Positions 14,051 to 23,200 of a DNA stretch of 25,021 bases are shown here, one piece after another (within the stretch, counting starts at the first letter, position 1; each line of letters begins with the position of its first letter). The stretch is taken from IMG/VR virus record IMGVR_UViG_3300021962_000602, positions 1 to 25,021 of that record; one strand, written 5' to 3'. A program made the position numbers and the translations under genes. The notes under the pieces were generated by a model. It was given only the letters and a program-made list of their open reading frames with translations. It was not told the DNA's origin and did no database searches. Origin of the DNA: a virus.

Positions 14051-17000
14051 TTAAAGTATCTGTCCTGGACCTCCTCCAGTACAATCATTACATGTATTAT
14101 ATATCCCTGAATATTGCCCATCAATCAAGTGTAGTGTTTCAGTAGAACACACGGTGTCTGCTAAATAATTTATTTGGTAACATATATTATCTATTTTAAC
14201 AGATTTTCCTAAGAATTGACTTGGTAATAAATCAGGAGATGTCATAAGAAGAAGACCAGAATTACCACAGTTTAGCACTTCATACCTATAGAATGTTACT
14301 GGTGGTGAAATGGCTGTTACTCCACTATTTGTTACACAACCATTAGCATCTGTAACTTCTAGGCAATAACCATATGATGTTAAGTCGCTAACATTAAATG
14401 TTGTACCATACGTGGAAGTGCTATATGTTCCAACCAAATCTCCTCCACATGTATTATATGGTGAACTTGTATCAACATATAATCTATATGTTTTAGGAAA
14501 TACTCCACCAGATGATGACAATTCTAAAACTCCAGAACTTGGAGATGAACATGTTGGGTTAGTAATAATTATTAATGACGCCGTTTGTGCGGTTGGTTGA
14601 CTTATTCCTTGACCATATCCCGCAACACAACCATTTGCATCTTTAACATACAGTGTATATGTATCTGACACTAAACTACTAAATGTTTTTGGTGGATAAT
14701 AATAATTGTAACCATCAATTGATACTTGTCTAGGTGACGAACCACCATTTAATGTTGCAACAGCAATAGAACCATCTGATCCACCATTACATGAAACATT
14801 GGTAACTGTTACTGATCCGAGTTCTGGTGTTGATACTGTTAAATTGTATGAGACTATTGCAAAGCAACTATTATTATCAATTATTTGTATAGAGTGATTG
14901 CCACTAGCTAAATTACTAAATGTGTGTGATGCTTTAAATGTTGTTAATGATGAGTATGGTGCGCCATTACTACTAATATCATATTTGTACCCCGATGCAT
15001 TTGGTGTACCGCCACCACCCTGAATTGTTAACGATCCGTTTGTTGAGTTATAACAAGTTGGGAATGACGCTGAAGTAATAGAACCAGATACTGCCGATGG
15101 TATAGTTACGGTTGCTGAATATGTTTGAACACAACCTGAACCATCTTTAATGTAAATTGTGTATGTTCCACCACCTAATGATGAATAACTTACTGGTAAG
15201 TTTGCATATGTACCACCTGAACCAAGTTTAGCTTGATATCCTGAACCTGAACCACCATAACCACCAGAAACATTGATTGTTCCTGTTCCTGCGTTACAAT
15301 CGGGGTTGCTTACTGATATTGTTGCATTTGGTTCGGATCTAGATAATAATACATAATCATATGTTATACAACCATTACTATCTTTGACATATATTGTATA
15401 AAATCCGGTACCCAAACTACTAAAAGTCCCGCTAGATTGATAGTTTGTTCCATCTTTTGAATATGTATAACCACCCGTTCCACCAGAACCTGAAGCCGAT
15501 GCTGATCCATCACTACCATTCCAACATGTTGGATTTGTACCAGATACTGATATAGATACCGCGCTTGGTTGTGTTACTGTTTGATTGTATGTTTGAACAC
15601 AACCCGAACTATCTTTAATATATATTGTATATGTACCAGAAGATAAACTAGAATACGTTACTGGTAAATTTGCGTATGTTCCTCCTGAGCCATTTTTTGC
15701 TTGGTAACCAGTTCCTGACCCACCAGTACCACTACTCACCGCTATTGAGCCATTTGATCCACCATTACATGAAACATTACTAATACTATATGACGCTGCT
15801 GGTACACTTCTATTAATGTTTCTTGCAATTGTTGCAATACACCCATTAGCATCTTTTACGTAGCCAGTGTAGTTTCCATTTGGTAAATTATTAAAAGTAC
15901 CACTTGATTGATAGTTAACACCATCAATTGAATATGTGTATGGTGATGTTCCTCCGCTACCGAAGAACGCTACTTGCCCATCACTATCGTTAAAACAAGT
16001 TGGTGCGATATTTGTATCAGAATTAGCACTAACTGGAGTCGCTGGTTGAGTTATAGTTACACCAAAACTATTAACACAATCAGAACTATCTTTAACATAT
16101 ATTGTATATGCACCAGAAGATAAACTAGAATACGTTACTGGTAAATTTGCGTATGTTCCTCCAGAACCAATTTTTGATTGATAACCGGACCCCGAACCAC
16201 CACTACCATTACTTACTGTAATTGAACCTGTTGTTCCATTGTAACATGCCACATTTGATTGTGATATCGTTGCACTTACTTGTGTTCTATTTAAACCAGT
16301 TGTATTTGTTCTAACACACCCATTAGCATCTTTAACGTATGTTGTATATGTGCCATTTGCTAAACCAGTAAATGTTAAACCAGCTTGATATGTTGAACCA
16401 TCAATTGAATATGTGTATGGTGCGACACCTCCACTAACACTAGATAATGTTATTGAGCCATTTGAATCACCATTACATGTTGGCGGTGTCCCACTTGCAG
16501 TAAAAGTTATTAATGATGGTTGTGTTATTGTAAGTGATGTTAATTGACCAACTTCATTATTTGAATCTTTAACATATAATTCATATGTTTGAGCTGTTAA
16601 ACCTGTGAATATATTACTTGATTGATAGGTAGACCCGTTTTTTGAATATGTATAACTACCTGAACCACCACTTGGACTGGTTATTGTTATTGTACCATTA
16701 GATCCTCCATTACATGAAACATTTGTTGAAGATCTAGATGCTGTTATAACAACATCTGTTATGTAAATATACATTGAAACATCAACATATAACCCTAAAG
16801 CATCTGTTGATCTAACTCTTATAAGATATGTATTTTTTGTTTCGTAATCAAATACAAATTTAGATTTTAAAGTATTGCCCACAATAGTAAAACTACCATT
16901 ATCTGGATAAGAACTATTATCGGTAAAAACATATGTAAATGTATCTCCAGCATCAGGATCATATGTTGAAAAAGTACCAATAGTTGTTCCCGTTGCAACA

Positions 17001-18169
17001 TTTTCAGATATTGAAGACGATGATAAATCAATACCTGTTGGTGCTTCGTTTGCATTAGTTACTTGTACCATTACAATAGCATCATATGTCAAACCTCCAG
17101 AATCTGTTGTTCTTACGTTTAATTGATATGTGCTTTTTGTTTCAAGATCAAAAACTTCTTTTGACGTTAATACACCACCAGAGCTTAAATCAAAACTATT
17201 ATTATCTGGATATGAACCAGTATTAATTAATGAATATGTAAATGTATCGCCAGCATCAACATCCAAAGTAGATAATGTTCCAGCTGTTGTTCCAATGGCG
17301 CTGTTCTCAGGTATTGAACCAGAAATTTGAATTCCATATGGTGCTTCGTTTACATTATCAATATAAATTGTAAATTGTTTATCATAATATTGCCCAACAC
17401 TATCAGTGGTGCGAATTGCTACTGTATATGAAGTCGTTGCCTCATAGTTGAATGATATTGAACTATATAACCCATTAGTACTAATAGTAAAAGGGGCCGA
17501 ATTTACTATAGAATATATATGTGTATCACTACTATCACCTGATGTTGTTGATAAATAACCAACTAATGTTCCAATTGAAGAATTTTCATTTATTCTATTG
17601 TGACTTAACGATATATCTGTTGGCGCATAATTAACTGTTGTATCAATTAAAAATAAACAATTAGGTGTCGCTGTTGGACTTGGCGTTGGTGTTGGTGTTG
17701 ACGTTGGTGTTGGCGTCGGTGTCGAACTTTCAGTTGGTGTTGGTGTCGGCGTTGGTGTAGCTGTAATAATATTAGTATCCACACCAAATTCGCAGTTTGG
17801 TGTTGGAGACGGTGTTGGCGTTGGACTAGGACTTGGTGTTGGGCTAGGCGTTGGTGTTGCTGTTGGACTTGGGGTTGGTGTTGGTGAGGATGTTGGAGTG
17901 GGTGTTGGTAAAATAGTCTCATCAATATTTGATTGACACTCCGCAATAACCCTGGCATTAGTATTGTATACAATTATTTTAGTGGCCTCATCTGGAACAC
18001 TAATATGTAAACCTAAGTTTACTGTTAATTCTGTAAGTGTAACCCCTGTGGCAAGAAATGATGTATCAAAATTAGTTGCAAGATTTGCCGAATTAACTTG
18101 GTCATAATAAACATTATATGGACCTAAGTCACTACCAGAAACAATCTTTACGTAAAACTTCTTTGCCAT
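14051..18169 (-). CDS. Giant tail adhesin with cadherin-like and SprB repeats, 1372 aa
   Basis: A long extracellular fibre. Residues 1-80 form an N-terminal domain shared with the 192-aa protein. Residues 87-170 are Pro-Thr linkers around a bead ([13 protein letters not shown], 125-137) and end with a second, NCLFLIDTT. Three cadherin-like domains follow at about 181-273, 276-374 and 377-473, with [15 protein letters not shown] and FDLETK-type calcium-site patterns. About ten SprB-type repeats cover 476-1289, each with [10 protein letters not shown] near the start and YVKDANGCV near the end. A final cysteine module (1290-1364) ends in CNDC, as in the 597-aa protein. SprB repeats are known from the Flavobacterium gliding adhesin. 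A phage fibre using them may bind or mimic the host surface, which is inference. No signal peptide or T9SS-type C-terminal domain is seen, so this is not a misplaced host gene. It lies 6 nt after the 92-aa gene. Confidence 0.88.
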   Translation of the reverse strand: MAKKFYVKIVSGSDLGPYNVYYDQVNSANLATNFDTSFLATGVTLTELTVNLGLHISVPDEATKIIVYNTNARVIAECQSNIDETILPTPTPTSSPTPTPSPTATPTPSPTPSPSPTPTPSPTPNCEFGVDTNIITATPTPTPTPTESSTPTPTPTSTPTPTPSPTATPNCLFLIDTTVNYAPTDISLSHNRINENSSIGTLVGYLSTTSGDSSDTHIYSIVNSAPFTISTNGLYSSISFNYEATTSYTVAIRTTDSVGQYYDKQFTIYIDNVNEAPYGIQISGSIPENSAIGTTAGTLSTLDVDAGDTFTYSLINTGSYPDNNSFDLSSGGVLTSKEVFDLETKSTYQLNVRTTDSGGLTYDAIVMVQVTNANEAPTGIDLSSSSISENVATGTTIGTFSTYDPDAGDTFTYVFTDNSSYPDNGSFTIVGNTLKSKFVFDYETKNTYLIRVRSTDALGLYVDVSMYIYITDVVITASRSSTNVSCNGGSNGTITITSPSGGSGSYTYSKNGSTYQSSNIFTGLTAQTYELYVKDSNNEVGQLTSLTITQPSLITFTASGTPPTCNGDSNGSITLSSVSGGVAPYTYSIDGSTYQAGLTFTGLANGTYTTYVKDANGCVRTNTTGLNRTQVSATISQSNVACYNGTTGSITVSNGSGGSGSGYQSKIGSGGTYANLPVTYSSLSSGAYTIYVKDSSDCVNSFGVTITQPATPVSANSDTNIAPTCFNDSDGQVAFFGSGGTSPYTYSIDGVNYQSSGTFNNLPNGNYTGYVKDANGCIATIARNINRSVPAASYSISNVSCNGGSNGSIAVSSGTGGSGTGYQAKNGSGGTYANLPVTYSSLSSGTYTIYIKDSSGCVQTYNQTVTQPSAVSISVSGTNPTCWNGSDGSASASGSGGTGGYTYSKDGTNYQSSGTFSSLGTGFYTIYVKDSNGCITYDYVLLSRSEPNATISVSNPDCNAGTGTINVSGGYGGSGSGYQAKLGSGGTYANLPVSYSSLGGGTYTIYIKDGSGCVQTYSATVTIPSAVSGSITSASFPTCYNSTNGSLTIQGGGGTPNASGYKYDISSNGAPYSSLTTFKASHTFSNLASGNHSIQIIDNNSCFAIVSYNLTVSTPELGSVTVTNVSCNGGSDGSIAVATLNGGSSPRQVSIDGYNYYYPPKTFSSLVSDTYTLYVKDANGCVAGYGQGISQPTAQTASLIIITNPTCSSPSSGVLELSSSGGVFPKTYRLYVDTSSPYNTCGGDLVGTYSTSTYGTTFNVSDLTSYGYCLEVTDANGCVTNSGVTAISPPVTFYRYEVLNCGNSGLLLMTSPDLLPSQFLGKSVKIDNICYQINYLADTVCSTETLHLIDGQYSGIYNTCNDCTGGGPGQIL
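15635..15685 (-). repeat. Direct repeat copy 1 (51 bp, in SprB repeat 5)
   Basis: Identical over 51 bases to 16112-16162. The offset is 477 bp, exactly 159 codons, so the duplication is in frame. It encodes part of the [14 protein letters not shown] segment. Confidence 0.9.
16112..16162 (-). repeat. Direct repeat copy 2 (51 bp, in SprB repeat 3)
   Basis: Identical over 51 bases to 15635-15685. This points to recent duplication or gene conversion between alternate SprB repeats. Confidence 0.9.
17660..17911 (-). repeat. Pro-Thr linker with CDF-type bead in the 1372-aa gene
   Basis: Encodes residues 87-170. The bead-coding bases 17760-17797 match 19411-19448 in the 588-aa gene at 35 of 38 positions, so the same segment exists in two neighbouring genes. 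Confidence 0.85.
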
Positions 18170-18175
18170 TATTAT

Positions 18176-18454
18176 TTATTTTCCGCAACCACAATCAGAT
18201 TCGTTATTTGTTGTGATTATTGATTTTACAACACTATTAAAATAGTTTTTATTTTTTTCAATGAAATCATTTGCTTTTTCTATTAATAAACCATTATCCT
18301 GATCATCTATATAGCTAATAAACATTTCATCGTTTAAAGTAAATAGTTCTTTAACCATAACTTTAATACCATTTAATGTAAATAAATCATTTACATCGAT
18401 AGTATAACCACCATTTGAATATGTTAAAATTTTATTTGTTATTATTACTTCCAT
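18176..18454 (-). CDS. Hypothetical protein, 92 aa, between two fibre genes
   Basis: A small acidic protein of unknown function. Residues 1-50 look beta-rich (MEVIITNKILTYSNGGYTID, then LFTLNG and LFTLNDEMF, a possible internal repeat). Residues 55-82 look helical (LIEKANDFIEKNKNYFNSVV). It ends in a short cysteine-glycine tail, DCGCGK. It is fitted tightly between the 588-aa gene (1 nt) and the 1372-aa gene (6 nt), so it must be made together with these fibres. Possible roles are a fibre chaperone, an assembly factor or a small structural part. The composition differs sharply from the Thr/Gly/Pro-rich neighbours. No family is recognised. Confidence 0.7.
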   Translation of the reverse strand: MEVIITNKILTYSNGGYTIDVNDLFTLNGIKVMVKELFTLNDEMFISYIDDQDNGLLIEKANDFIEKNKNYFNSVVKSIITTNNESDCGCGK

Positions 18455-18455
18455 A

Positions 18456-20222
18456 TTATGATATTACCCCAGTACATGGGTTTATAGTTAAGAAATTATT
18501 ATTTGGACAGCCACTATAAATTGTTTCTGTATTAAGCTTCATTGTAATCCAAGTTACATTTGTGTGACAACCACCCAGACCCCAACCATAATCCACATTT
18601 AACGGTGTGGCACATACTAATGAAAAGTTTATATTACCACCTGTGGACGATGCTGCAATATCTTGAGCTTGTTGCGTTGTTAAGGTTAATGAATTATATC
18701 TAGCAGGACCACTTGTTACACCAGCCGGATAGTTGAATTGATCGTTAGAACCGCCAGTATTACTTAAATAAACCGTTCCGATTGTAATGTTATTACCTCT
18801 TAAGTAAAATGTTGCAGCATTACAACCATGGCCACCAGGACACGGGCCTACTGTTGGGCTATATTGAACAATAAATTCCATATTAGCCAAACAGTTAACC
18901 ACTTCAGTTAACTCTGGTGTTACAGTTGTATCCAAAGCACAATCAATAGTTGCTGTTGGTGTTGGACTTGGCGTTGGTGTAGGACTAGTTGTTGGTGTTG
19001 GACTAGGCGTTGGAGTTGGCGTGGCCGTAATGATATTCGTATCAACCCCAAAATCACAATTTTCTGTTGGTGTTGGTGTTGGTGTTGGTGTTTCAGTTGG
19101 ACTAGGACTCGGTGTAGGACTAGGACTTGGTGTTGGGCTAGGACTAGGTGAAGGACTTGGTGTTGGAGTCGGTGTGGCTGTAATAATATTAGTATCAACT
19201 CCGAAATCACAATTTTCTGTTGGAGTTGGAGTAGGTGTTGGGGTTTCTGTTGGACTTGGACTTGGTGTTGGAGTAGGCGTTGGAGTTGGGGTTGCTGTTA
19301 CCACATTAATATCCATCCCAAAATCACAATTTTCTGTTGGGGTTGGAGTAGGTGTAGGTGTTTCCGTTGGACTTGGGCTTGGTGTTGGGCTTGGTGTCGG
19401 TGTCGGGGTAGCTGTAATAATATTGGTATCCACACCAAATTCACAATTTTCTGTTGGTGTCGGTGTTGGTGTTGGGCTTGTTGTTGGAGTTGGTGTAGCT
19501 GTAATAACATTAACACCCATCCCAAAATCACAGTTTGGTGTAGGACTTGGCGTTGGTGTAGGACTCGTTGTTGGAGTTGGGGTTGCTGTAATAATATTAA
19601 TACCCACCCCAAAATCACAGTTTGGTGTTGGACTAGGTGTTGGAGTTGGCGTGGCAGTAATAATATTAACCCCCATTCCAAAATCACAGTTTGGTGTAGG
19701 ACTAGGTGTTGGAGTCGGTGTTGCTGTAATAATATTAACACCTAAATCAAACTCACAGTTTTCTGTTGGCGTTGGGGTTGGGGTTGGTGTTGCGGTAACA
19801 ACATTTGAGGTTACCTCAAAAGCACAATCTGAAGTTGGTGTAGGAGTAGGTGTTGGTGTAGCTGTAACTATATTAACACCCACACCAAAATTACAATTAG
19901 GTGTTGGACTAGGAGTAGGGCTAGGAGTTGGTGTGGGACTAGTTGTTGGTGTCGGTGTTGGTGTGGCGGTTGGTGTTGGAGGTAACGGACAACTACCTAA
20001 ATTAAGGTTTATTGATGTTACACTACTTGTTCCATTAATTGTCCAACCAGTATCTGGTAGATCTGTTGTTGTATAATTTCTAGGTTCCCCACCATATGGC
20101 CAAGGGTTTATTGTCCAATAATCACTACCATTCCATCTTACATTACATGTAACGCCACTAAGGCTACCTTGCCATGAAGGTTTTCCGTTATAATGTCCGT
20201 TATATGTAAAAGTAGTTAACAT
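18456..20222 (-). CDS. Tail protein with a long array of CDF-type beads on Pro-Thr strings, 588 aa
   Basis: A probable extended fibre or stalk. Residues 1-78 are an aromatic-rich N-terminal domain ([19 protein letters not shown]). Residues 81-427 are an array in which a 13-residue bead like [13 protein letters not shown] occurs ten times, with an eleventh degenerate copy (DCALDTTVT). The beads are separated by Pro-Thr-Ser linkers. Bead cysteines fall at 110, 133, 156, 179, 202, 231, 260, 299, 337, 389 and 428. Residues 440-588 form a C-terminal beta-rich domain with several cysteines ([23 protein letters not shown]). Each bead has a single cysteine, which could cross-link chains of an oligomeric fibre; this is inference. 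It lies 13 nt after the 1594-aa gene and 1 nt before the 92-aa gene. No known family is recognised for the bead. Confidence 0.8.
   Translation of the reverse strand: MLTTFTYNGHYNGKPSWQGSLSGVTCNVRWNGSDYWTINPWPYGGEPRNYTTTDLPDTGWTINGTSSVTSINLNLGSCPLPPTPTATPTPTPTTSPTPTPSPTPSPTPNCNFGVGVNIVTATPTPTPTPTSDCAFEVTSNVVTATPTPTPTPTENCEFDLGVNIITATPTPTPSPTPNCDFGMGVNIITATPTPTPSPTPNCDFGVGINIITATPTPTTSPTPTPSPTPNCDFGMGVNVITATPTPTTSPTPTPTPTENCEFGVDTNIITATPTPTPSPTPSPSPTETPTPTPTPTENCDFGMDINVVTATPTPTPTPTPSPSPTETPTPTPTPTENCDFGVDTNIITATPTPTPSPSPSPSPTPSPSPTPSPSPTETPTPTPTPTENCDFGVDTNIITATPTPTPSPTPTTSPTPTPSPTPTATIDCALDTTVTPELTEVVNCLANMEFIVQYSPTVGPCPGGHGCNAATFYLRGNNITIGTVYLSNTGGSNDQFNYPAGVTSGPARYNSLTLTTQQAQDIAASSTGGNINFSLVCATPLNVDYGWGLGGCHTNVTWITMKLNTETIYSGCPNNNFLTINPCTGVIS
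18942..19982 (-). repeat. Tandem bead/Pro-Thr array (coding)
   Basis: Ten clear 39-bp bead units plus one degenerate unit, separated by Pro-Thr-Ser linkers. The first five beads are spaced exactly 23 codons (69 bp) apart. Later spacings are 29, 29, 39, 38, 52 and 39 codons, all by in-frame changes of linker length. The plus strand reads as GGTGTT-like hexamers, so slippage or recombination would usually preserve the frame. Confidence 0.92.
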
Positions 20223-20235
20223 TTTTTATTATATT

Positions 20236-23200
20236 TTAACACGCGTATGAGTCTGTAACATTACCATTATTATCTATTTTTAATTCTGTTCCGGAACTTG
20301 ATGGGTCGTTGCTACCATAATATTTATTTTGTCCATAATATGGTACTGACATACTGGCTTCAGAATAGAATCTAGTTACTGCGGTCCAATCTGAGTTGTT
20401 ACCATATGCTGTATATGGATATGGACCAGACAATTCTGTGCAACCTTCTGTCGATGGATTGGTTTGTCCAGTACTAATATTATAAATTGTAACAGGACAT
20501 GAAATTGCGTTAAATGTATATGAAGTTAATGGGGTGAATTCAGTTACTATACCATTAACAACCTTAATTATGTTAGATACATTTCGGTCTATATTTCCTG
20601 GAAAATCTGTTTGTACCGCCGTAAAATTACATGAGCTACAGAAATTGTATGTAATATTTCCACTATATATTTCTGTTCCAACACCTAATGTTTGAGATGA
20701 TGGATATGCATATTGTGACCCACCATAACTTGAATTAGGACTTATCAGTACATGATTTATATAATCTGCAACTTCTTGTGGTGTGTTATTCAACCAATAG
20801 ATATTATTTTCACATATCCTTCCATTAGTGTAGAACCAGGTTGTATTAAATGATTGGGTTGCTGTTGGTGTTGGTGTTGGAGCAATAGCTGTTGCTGTTG
20901 GTGTTGGGGCGATAGCTGTTGCCGTTGGTGTTGGTGTTGGTGTTGACGTTGAACCGCAAGTGCCACAATCATCTTCCTCATCACAAGAAATATCTGAACA
21001 ATAGACTACTGTAATTCCTGGAACAGGTCCTTCAACCGAACCTGTTACTACACATTCTGTTACTACATTAATTCCATTTGTTAGATTAACGTTTGGAACA
21101 AGTTGAGAGATTGGGCTTCCACCGCAAGGAGTAAGTGTTATATACAAATCGTCGTTTGTTGTATTTGTTAATCTAATACACATACAAGTAGGGGTACTAG
21201 TTGGTGTTGGGGCAATAGCTGTTGCCGTTGGTGTAGGTGTTGACGCAATCGTTGTTGATGTCGGGGTTGGTGTTGCAGTTGGTACAATAGCAGTTGCTGT
21301 CGGTGTTGCTGTTGCACCTGTGAATACAATATCAACACAGAAGTCATCAGCAGGTGTTGCTGTTGGTGTCGGTGTTGGTGTGCTAGTTGGTGTTGCTGTT
21401 GGCGGAATCGGCGTTGCGGTTGGTGTCGGAGTTGGCGTCGCAGTTGAACTAGGTGTTGGTGTTGGTGTAGATGTTGGTGTTTGTGTTGGTGTTTGTGTTG
21501 GTGTTGGTTGTGGTGTTATTATTGGGTATGATCCAACGCATGTATATGCTGGAGAACCAGTAATTACGTTTGAATAATTTCTTTCTAGTGATGCGATTGA
21601 TGGTACTGTTGTACAATACTCATTAGTATAATATTGTTGCATTGATGAACTAACTATTTCAAATCCAATGTATTCATGTTCAAGTAATGCTAAGTAATTT
21701 GAATTACCATTAAATGTAATTAAATTTGTTGGTAAACTACCTGTAACATTTATGTTATAATACATATTAATATTACAGTAATTTAAGTCAACAGCAATTA
21801 CTTCAATTAGTTCACCTTTCTCTGTTATAATATAATCACCAGTATCATAATAATCTGATGGATAATTACAACATGGCTCTATTGGTGTTTCGGGTTTTAT
21901 TTGTAAGAATTCTGGTGATCTAGTATCAAATACATAGCCACTTCTTTTTGTTATATTACCATCAGTTTCATCAACCTCTTTGTTTGTATAAACTCTAAAT
22001 TTACTTGTTGGTAGTACTTCAAAAACAACTGTTGTTCCGCTAACTGTCCTTCCACTAATAACACTAGTTTTAACTGAACCTAAAGAATCAATTCTAGATA
22101 CTGTATATGTTGTGTATGAATATGAGAAGGAATAATTATTACTTAATTCTGCGGCTTCAAATGCACCACTTGATAATGTTGAACATGGAAGATATGTTGC
22201 AGAAACAATTGTATTTCCAGACACAATATCTTTAACGTCTTTTTTAACTAAAGTTCCTGCAGTAATATAACTTTGAATATTAGCTGGAGTTGTTGAGCTA
22301 TTGATTGTTGCACCACTTAGTACTAAAACTTTTGTATCATGCTTTAATCCATAGTTGTATGAATTTCTATATTGAACTCTAGGATGTATAGTAAAACCAG
22401 TATTAACAACTATTGGTTGATCTGGGGTTTCTGTTGGGAATTCAACATATTGTAAATTTAATCCATCAATTCTCACTTTTTTATCACAATTGGCTGCGTC
22501 AGTGAATAATAAATCTATTATTTCATCTTCGTACACATTTGATATTTTAAACTGACATGTATTTCCACTAACCTGTGCAAATGTTGTGTCAGTATATGTT
22601 GAACTATATCCACCATACGCATTTATAATTGGAATTGAATTTCTTTGTACGTAAATTCCCCAACCATACGTTTCACCAGATTGAACAGTTGCACCAGTAA
22701 TATTAACAATAATATCTGATTTTAATTTACATTCTGTTGATCCTGTATAAACTGGGTATAAAACACCGTCAGGGCAAACAGTTGTAAATTCTAAATCTAA
22801 ACTACACTTAGGTAGTGAGTATTGATAATCGGCGTCAAAATAAAAATCTAAATATCTTTTTTCTAAACAGCCTGAATTACTATGTGCAATAAACTTAACT
22901 TTTTCAACACCATCATTATCTGTGAAAAATTCATAAGATACTAATTGTGTATAACCAGAGCAATTAGCACCACAACCGTAAGTTACACCACTATATGGTG
23001 ATTCGGTTGGTAAATGGCCAGCAACTGGATCATTGTATGTTGAATTTATTTTATCAACTAAAGCAATTACCGCGTTTTTCCAAAGTGTTTTTGTTGTTGA
23101 AACATTTAATTTAACCCAATTTTTATAATCACAAATTAATGGGATACTAGTTGATGAACTTGTTAATACACTGCAGCTGTTTGTTGCGGTATATCCAGTA

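Larger units (their letters stand above)
14303..16744 (-). repeat. About ten tandem SprB-type repeats (coding)
   Basis: Repeats of roughly 75-90 residues start near residues 476, 555, 632, 712, 793, 872, 950, 1031, 1119 and 1199. Repeats 3, 5 and 7 share a [11 protein letters not shown](T/S)YSSL core. Repeats 2, 4 and 6 share YTYS(I/K)DG-type cores. The array therefore grew in part by copying a two-repeat unit of about 157-161 residues. Confidence 0.85.

Noticed and set aside
14051-18169. Host SprB-family adhesin gene from a bacterial contig
   Set aside because: There is no signal peptide or type IX secretion C-terminal domain. The N-terminal domain, beads and cysteine module are shared with adjoining phage tail genes.
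18920-19741. Minus-strand frames rich in Gln-His-Leu inside the array
   Set aside because: These are frame shadows of the same hexamer repeats, without flanking domains. Similar shadows at 11085-11324, 12783-13028, 13611-13832 and 17647-17973 were left out for the same reason.
18942-19982. CRISPR-like array (regular repeats about every 69 bp)
   Set aside because: The repeats are in-frame codons with conserved protein motifs. The spacers are themselves Pro-Thr repeats, and no cas gene is near.
19021-20076. Long plus-strand open frame encoding Val-Gly repeats
   Set aside because: It is the complement of the Pro-Thr array in the 588-aa gene. The repeat composition removes stop codons in several frames; there is no plausible leader and the minus frame has proper domains at both ends.
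10222-20222. Diversity-generating retroelement target (variable tail tip)
   Set aside because: No reverse transcriptase or template repeat is visible in the window and the repeated modules do not show adenine-directed variation that I could recognise. Elements outside the window cannot be excluded.
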